A stretch of 10,982 bases of DNA from Syntrophomonadaceae bacterium. Lineage in GTDB: Bacteria; Bacillota; Syntrophomonadia; Syntrophomonadales; Syntrophomonadaceae. The stretch is from positions 1-10,982 of the forward strand of contig JAISDD010000081.1 of assembly GCA_031265005.1 (NCBI GenBank), given 5' to 3'. Both the position numbers and the translations under genes were made by a program. Each line of letters opens with the position of its first letter. Position 1 is the first letter of the stretch. Positions 6,612 through 10,982 of the stretch are shown in pieces. The notes below the pieces were generated by a model. It saw nothing but the letters and a program-made list of their open reading frames with translations, ran no database searches and was not told the origin of the DNA.

Positions 6612-7967
6612 CTATTTTACCTTTAATAAAGGTTTATAATAATTTGTCGAAATCTTTTTTCTGTTAGGGCTGTTTTGGCCCATCTCCGCGAGCATATTAT
6701 CCATATAAATACCATATCCCCGGGTGGGGTCATTTAGAAATACGTGGGTTACAACTCCCACTATTTTATTGTCTTGCAGGATAGGACTTCCGCTCATGCC
6801 CTGTACTATGCCGCCGGTCAAAGCCAGTAATTCAGGATCGGTAACGCGGATAACCATGTTTTTACCTTCGCTGCCCCGGGAATTGGTTTTTTCGATTTCT
6901 ATATCGAATTCTTCTATGTCTTCTCCATTCACCACTGTAAATATTTTAGCCCCCCCTGCTCTGACCTGATGCGCGTAAGCGACGTCGGCTAAAGAAAGCA
7001 GCGGATTGGCCAGAGTTCTTTGACTGGAGCCAAATATCCCAACATTAGTATTTTTGACTATACTCCCTCCTAAGTCTCCCTTTTCATCAAAGACGCCTAT
7101 CTTTTCACCGGGACGTCCCGGAGCCCCCGGCTTGATATTTCTCACCTCCGCTGCGACAATACGCCCTTTCCCCACTTCTATACTCTGCTGGGTGTCGTTA
7201 TCTGAAATAATATGGCCCAAAGCGGCGAATTCATTGGTGGCGGGATCCCAAAAGCTCATGGTCCCGACGCCCACGATGCTGTCGCGGATAAAAAGACCTA
7301 TTCGGTAACGGTTAGTATCAGAGCAATAAATCCCCTGTATATCCACGCCTAATATTTTACCTTTTCTGCTTATCTCCAGAGTAAGCGGGGCATCTTTCTG
7401 ATTATCGATTATATCAGCCAGCTGCTGTTCGTTTTTCACCTCTATGCCATTGGCTTTTTGAATAGAATCGCCTAATTGTATCCCCTGCTCTTTAGCGGGA
7501 TAGATTTTATCTCCCCCGGAATTGACAATAGGAGCGTAACCCACTACCATTATGCCCTTGGACTGAAGAACTACCCCTATGGAATGTCCTCCCGGCACCA
7601 CTTGTTTCGGAGCCAGGGTTTCGACCGCAATAGCTTTTAACGGAATATGCCCGAAAAGGTTCAAACACACGCTGGCCTGCCCCGGCTTCAAGGCTAAAAT
7701 TTCAAAAATGCCGTCCTTTTTATGAATACTGACCGGCGCGTCCTGATTACCTTCCAAGTAACTGAAAGCAGGCCGTACCACTTGCATATCGAATTTACTG
7801 TCAATGTGACGCGGCAGTTTAATGCTGATTTGGCTGCTTTGCCCCACCACCAGCGTTTGTTGTTTCGGTAAGGTGAGAATGGTCTTTATTTGAGGATTAA
7901 AACAAATCGCGATAAAAGCCGCAGCTAATATCAAGCCCAGATAAGGCTTTATTTTACTATACTGCAA
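6612..7967 (-). CDS. spoIVB: SpoIVB, S55 family serine peptidase (sigma-K checkpoint signal)
   Basis: SpoIVB is made in the forespore, secreted into the intermembrane space, and cleaves SpoIVFA so that pro-sigma-K is processed in the mother cell. An N-terminal membrane anchor spans about residues 9-30. A beta-rich segment leads to a PDZ domain (about 125-210, with GIQLGDSIQKANG at 162-174). The S55 catalytic residues are present: His252 in ALGH, Asp377 in RVTDPELL, and Ser392 in GMSGSP. Length is 451 against about 426 in Bacillus. The start is TTG at 7965-7967 behind GGGGAGGG six bases upstream; no ATG or GTG fits as well, since the first internal ATG falls inside the beta domain. It sits between recN and spo0A as in other spore formers. 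Confidence 0.97.
   Translation of the reverse strand: MQYSKIKPYLGLILAAAFIAICFNPQIKTILTLPKQQTLVVGQSSQISIKLPRHIDSKFDMQVVRPAFSYLEGNQDAPVSIHKKDGIFEILALKPGQASVCLNLFGHIPLKAIAVETLAPKQVVPGGHSIGVVLQSKGIMVVGYAPIVNSGGDKIYPAKEQGIQLGDSIQKANGIEVKNEQQLADIIDNQKDAPLTLEISRKGKILGVDIQGIYCSDTNRYRIGLFIRDSIVGVGTMSFWDPATNEFAALGHIISDNDTQQSIEVGKGRIVAAEVRNIKPGAPGRPGEKIGVFDEKGDLGGSIVKNTNVGIFGSSQRTLANPLLSLADVAYAHQVRAGGAKIFTVVNGEDIEEFDIEIEKTNSRGSEGKNMVIRVTDPELLALTGGIVQGMSGSPILQDNKIVGVVTHVFLNDPTRGYGIYMDNMLAEMGQNSPNRKKISTNYYKPLLKVK
6643..6651 (+). promoter_or_regulatory. Perfect Spo0A box in the 3' end of spoIVB
   Basis: TTTGTCGAA matches the 9-base box exactly and lies 227 bases before the spo0A start, inside spoIVB codons. 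Boxes in the interval ahead of spo0A mediate autoregulation in Bacillus. Being within coding DNA, it may be coincidence. Confidence 0.35.
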
Positions 7968-7985
7968 CGTCTTCCCTCCCCGGAA

Positions 7986-8008
7986 AAGAATAATTTATAA
8001 TTATTCTT
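7986..8008. repeat. AT-rich inverted repeat between recN and spoIVB
   Basis: Ten perfect pairs (7986-7995 with 7999-8008) around a 3-base loop, with a single G-C pair. A further TTATTCTT copy occurs at 8026-8033 over the recN stop. It may attenuate recN read-through, or be an operator for the forespore promoter of spoIVB. No clear sigma-G hexamers could be placed around it. Confidence 0.4.
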
Positions 8009-8031
8009 CCCTGCGTAAAGGGGAGTTATTC

Positions 8032-9732
8032 TTACCGCATCGATTCGCTGGAAGGTTGAGCGCCTGTTTTTTGACTCAGCATTTCCCGGGCGTGCTGCAG
8101 AGTCAGAGGAGTGTATTTTTCGCCGCCCAACATTCTGGCCAATTCAGCGGCGCGTTCTTCATAGTTCAAGGCTCTTACTTTTATCTCAGTCGTTCCTTCC
8201 TTCACCGCCTTTGTAATCAGCAGATGATGATCGGCGTAACAAGCTATCTGCGGAGAATGAGTAACGAGTATAACCTGGTGATACTGCGCCAGGTCAGCGA
8301 TTTTCAGGGCCATAGCCGCTAATGAAGTCCCGCCTACGCCCGCGTCAATTTCATCAAACACCATGGTTGGGACATTATAAGTCTGGGCCAAAGAAGTCTT
8401 TAAAGCTAAAACAAATCTTGAAACTTCCCCTCCGGAGGCGACTTGTACAATAGGCTGCATTTTTTCGCCCGGATTAGCGGAAAACATAAAAGCCACCTGA
8501 TCCTGCCCGGACTGGTTCATCTCCGCCGCCGGAGACACTTCAACCGTGAAACGCAAATGAGGCAAATTAAGCTCTTTCAAATGCCCGGAGACTTTTTTTC
8601 CTAACGTGGAAGCCGCTTTTTTACGGGCGTCAGACAATATCCGCGCCGCGTTGTTCAATTCTTCCGTTTGAACAGAAATGTTCCGCAACAGTTCGTCTAT
8701 CAGTAATTGTTTATGGTCCAGTTCGTTTTTTTCTGTTTCCAGCCGCGCCAGACAGTCCATGACTTCTTCTATGCTATCGCACCCGTATCTTTTTTTCAGC
8801 CGCTGAAATAAAAACAACCGTTCCTCAACTTCTTCCAAAAGACCCGGCTCAAATTCTATTTGCTCTTGAAAAGAAGACAATCTCTCCATCAGATCCTGTA
8901 AATTAAAATAAATATCTTGTATATCATTATGCAGGATACTGTAAAATTCATCTTCGCTTACACTCTGCGCGGTTTCCAAAGAAGAGGCTATGAGATCATA
9001 AGCGGTGTTTTGGCTGGGATTTTGGTATAAATAATGTCTGATTTTATCAGCGGCGGCCAATAATTTGTGCGCGCCGCCGATTCTTGCTTTTAAAGCAAGC
9101 AGTTCGCTCTCTTCCCCCGCTTGTAACTGAGCGTTTTTAATTTCATTGATCTGCCGTTCCAAAAATTCCGCCTGTTCCCGCTTATTCTGCTCATGCTCCC
9201 GGGCCTCGCGCAATTCTTTCTGCAAAGCTCTTAAATTGCGGTAAAGTTCTTTCACTTTTTTCGGCAGTTCTTTATCTTGCGGCAATAAGCCGTCGATAAT
9301 CTCAAGCTGACGCTCTGTTTTCAGCAGGCGCAGGCTGTCGTGCTGCAAATGCATGTCCAGTAATAATGGAGCCAATTCCTTTACCAACGACAAATTAACG
9401 CCGCGGTTGTTGATTCTTTGCACATGTTTGCCGCCGTCCGCGATTTCCCGGCGAAAAATAACTTCCGTATCATCATCGTTCATCAAGCCGCTGGCTCTCA
9501 AAAAATCGGCCGCTTTATCCGGCAAATCAAAAATCACTTCCGCCACGGCTTTTTTATTTTTATCTTTTATACTTTCGGCGTTTATCCGTTCCCCCAAGGC
9601 AACGTTCAATGCGTCAATGACAATTGATTTACCGGCGCCGGTCTCACCGCTCAAAACATTCAAACCAGCCGAAAACTCCAGCCTTAAATTATCAATCAGC
9701 ACAAAGTTGTCTATGTATATTTCCCGGAGCAC
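8032..9732 (-). CDS. recN: DNA repair protein RecN (SMC-like ATPase)
   Basis: RecN is an SMC-like ATPase acting early at DNA double-strand breaks. The protein has Walker A GETGAGKS (29-36), a long helical coiled-coil region (about 150-385), the ABC signature VASGGEVSR (431-439), Walker B MVFDEID (457-463) followed by AGVGG, and the H-loop VTHSPQIA (490-497). I start it at GTG 9732, five bases after GGGGGAGG, giving 566 residues beginning VLREIYIDNFVLID, the usual RecN start. A longer frame to 9798 adds 22 residues with no family support and a poor ribosome site. It lies between argR and spoIVB. The loop usually written HGQHxHQxL is here HLQHDSLRL (about 128-136), a departure noted below. Confidence 0.96.
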   Translation of the reverse strand: MLREIYIDNFVLIDNLRLEFSAGLNVLSGETGAGKSIVIDALNVALGERINAESIKDKNKKAVAEVIFDLPDKAADFLRASGLMNDDDTEVIFRREIADGGKHVQRINNRGVNLSLVKELAPLLLDMHLQHDSLRLLKTERQLEIIDGLLPQDKELPKKVKELYRNLRALQKELREAREHEQNKREQAEFLERQINEIKNAQLQAGEESELLALKARIGGAHKLLAAADKIRHYLYQNPSQNTAYDLIASSLETAQSVSEDEFYSILHNDIQDIYFNLQDLMERLSSFQEQIEFEPGLLEEVEERLFLFQRLKKRYGCDSIEEVMDCLARLETEKNELDHKQLLIDELLRNISVQTEELNNAARILSDARKKAASTLGKKVSGHLKELNLPHLRFTVEVSPAAEMNQSGQDQVAFMFSANPGEKMQPIVQVASGGEVSRFVLALKTSLAQTYNVPTMVFDEIDAGVGGTSLAAMALKIADLAQYHQVILVTHSPQIACYADHHLLITKAVKEGTTEIKVRALNYEERAAELARMLGGEKYTPLTLQHAREMLSQKTGAQPSSESMR

Positions 9733-9851
9733 AAAAACCTCCCCCATCCTTGCTGTAACGGAACCGCTTCTTAAAGCCTCCGGCGGACTCGTTCCCATGC
9801 CAAGAAGCGAAACGCATCGAAGGCATTTCCTCCCATGTCATGAGTTATTTT

Positions 9852-10298
9852 TCATAATAAAAGGCCCTGAAATTCCTGCAACACTTTCTGTAAAAGCCGG
9901 CTGTTCTTCAGCGCCACAAATATAGTATCGTCGCCGGCGACCGCTCCTAAAATAAACTCCGCTAAACTGGCGTCAATAAGAGACCCTACCGCTTGAGCGC
10001 TGCCGGGAAGCGTTTTTATAACTATCATATTTTCATTATTATCGATGCTCAAAACCGCGTCTTTAAAAATCCTTTTCATTCTTTTCTGCAAGGCTATGTC
10101 GGCCGCGTTCGGCAAGCCGTATTTATAGCCTTTTCCGTCGGCTACTTTTACTAACTGCAATTCTTTTATATCCCTGGACACTGTGGCCTGCGTAACATTA
10201 AAGCCTTTATTTTTAAGTATACTGCACAAGTCGTCCTGAGTTGTGATCCGCTCTTCTTTCAGTATTTCGCGGATTGCAAAATGCCGCGCGTTTTTCAT
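9852..10298 (-). CDS. argR: Arginine repressor ArgR/AhrC
   Basis: This 148-residue transcriptional regulator binds ARG boxes as an arginine-bound hexamer, repressing arginine synthesis and activating catabolism. The winged helix (about 1-70) has the recognition motif QATVSRDIKELQLVK (37-51). After a short linker, the C-terminal oligomerisation and arginine-binding domain (about 78-148) shows LPGSAQAVGSLID (97-109) and the arginine-contacting GDDTI (122-126). Length is typical. ATG is preceded by GGGGGAG ten bases upstream. The gene is 51 bases from nadK and 119 bases from recN, so nadK-argR-recN are probably cotranscribed, as in other Firmicutes. No clear ARG box was seen upstream. Confidence 0.97.
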   Translation of the reverse strand: MKNARHFAIREILKEERITTQDDLCSILKNKGFNVTQATVSRDIKELQLVKVADGKGYKYGLPNAADIALQKRMKRIFKDAVLSIDNNENMIVIKTLPGSAQAVGSLIDASLAEFILGAVAGDDTIFVALKNSRLLQKVLQEFQGLLL

Positions 10299-10349
10299 GA
10301 AAATACAGCTCCCCCAGTTATTGTACGATCAGTTTTACGGTGAACGTTT

Positions 10350-10982
10350 TCAACCGTTAAATTTGCGCCCTAGTTTATCATATATTTTATTCCAAAAATT
10401 ATCTTTTTCCAGATTCAATATTTTTAATTTGCTGGACGCTATAGTAATCTGCACCTGGTCTTCCGGGAATAATTCCACCTCGATCTGCCCGTCCAAACAT
10501 AAGATGTTATCCTGGCCTTGCGTTAACTTAAAAGTAATGATTTTATCGGCGGCGACCACTAAAGGCCGCTGATTTAAGTAATAAGAAGAAAGCGGCGTCA
10601 GCACGAAAGCTTCCAGATCAGGGTCCACTATAGGCCCTCCCGCGGACAAAGAATAGCCGGTAGAGCCGGTTTGTGTGGCTATGATAATTCCGTCTCCTCT
10701 TAAATTCCCCATCTCATTGTCGTTTATCCACATTAATAAAGAAGACAGCCGAACCGACTTGGATTTTATCACCGCTTCATTAAAAGCCTCCAAAACTCTC
10801 AGCTGCCCTTGTTCGTTCAAAACTTTAATTTCCATCATCATTTTTTCTTTTATGTAATAATCGCCCTTTAAAATCCGTTCTATATTTTCTTCCAGTTTAT
10901 TTACATGAACGCCGCTCAGAAAACCCACTGTCCCCATATTAACCCCCAAAAAAGGTACTCCCTGGCGGCCGTATAGTTTAAA
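10350..10982 (-). CDS. nadK: NAD kinase, 3' part (5' end beyond the window)
   Basis: NAD kinase phosphorylates NAD to NADP using ATP or polyphosphate. The visible 210 residues read in frame to the last base of the window, so the start and the GGDGT nucleotide loop are missing. Seen are FLGVNMGTVGFLSG (11-24), NEA (68-70), and GDGIIIATQTGSTGYSLSAGG (96-116), the NAD-binding core. A TTG within FLGVNMG (10949) could be mistaken for a start but lies inside the conserved segment. The usual PxxPH(T/S)L loop after the core is PLSSYYLNQRPLV (130-142), and TPTGSTAY is TQTGSTGY, so this is a divergent but intact member. It heads the nadK-argR-recN run. Confidence 0.95.
   Translation of the reverse strand, partial: FKLYGRQGVPFLGVNMGTVGFLSGVHVNKLEENIERILKGDYYIKEKMMMEIKVLNEQGQLRVLEAFNEAVIKSKSVRLSSLLMWINDNEMGNLRGDGIIIATQTGSTGYSLSAGGPIVDPDLEAFVLTPLSSYYLNQRPLVVAADKIITFKLTQGQDNILCLDGQIEVELFPEDQVQITIASSKLKILNLEKDNFWNKIYDKLGRKFNG

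Noticed and set aside
9733..9851. Short frames and a GGGAGG-like sequence between argR and recN
   Set aside because: The GGAGG is too close to or too far from usable ATG codons, and candidate products run into recN in another frame without any recognisable pattern. I read it as a spacer within one operon.
1..10982. CRISPR arrays, tRNA or rRNA genes, insertion sequences, att sites
   Set aside because: No regularly spaced direct repeats, cloverleaf-like segments, transposase or integrase motifs, or matching repeats at the borders of the island were seen.

Overview
The window reads as the chromosome of an endospore-forming Bacillota (Firmicutes). The evidence is the leftward run nadK - argR - recN - spoIVB - spo0A, an order kept across sporulating Bacilli, Clostridia and spore-forming Negativicutes. 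Base composition is moderate. Starts vary (TTG for spoIVB, GTG for recN and for one insert gene), nearly all behind purine-rich Shine-Dalgarno sequences. I cannot assign a genus. A Clostridia or sporulating Negativicutes member is my inference from the gene set and from a PepT-like peptidase and an ADP-ribose Nudix hydrolase lying just beyond spo0A.

Right to left: the minus strand carries the 3' part of nadK (cut by the window edge), argR, recN, spoIVB and spo0A (10982 to 5610). Then comes a plus-strand island (about 2440-5545). It holds a 143-residue single-pass membrane protein and a 749-residue lipoprotein with three DxDGDGxxE calcium-loop motifs and a large internal duplication, and ends in a 13-bp hairpin terminator. 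Left of the island the minus strand resumes with an M20 metallopeptidase and a Nudix hydrolase. A previously easy-to-miss 41-codon ORF with a good ribosome binding site lies on the plus strand between these two (804-929).

The conserved block couples household functions (NADP synthesis, arginine-responsive repression, DNA break repair) to the sporulation switch: SpoIVB is the forespore signalling protease and Spo0A the master response regulator. The most interesting regulatory signal is upstream of the plus-strand island. A perfect Spo0A box (TTTGTCRAA) overlaps the -35 region, 21 bp from a perfect TATAAT, which resembles the layout of the Spo0A-activated spoIIG/spoIIE promoters. A second perfect box lies before the lipoprotein gene. 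The island beside spo0A may therefore belong to the Spo0A regulon, with the membrane protein and the surface lipoprotein as unrecognised early-sporulation or stationary-phase envelope components. This is inference and testable.

Stretches without genes: 1-161 has hairpins only; 2075-2500 has a weak terminator-like hairpin and the island promoter; 2933-3195 has promoter and box elements; 5446-5609 has the terminator; 6417-6611 has candidate spo0A control elements. I saw no tRNA, rRNA, CRISPR array, transposase or integrase.
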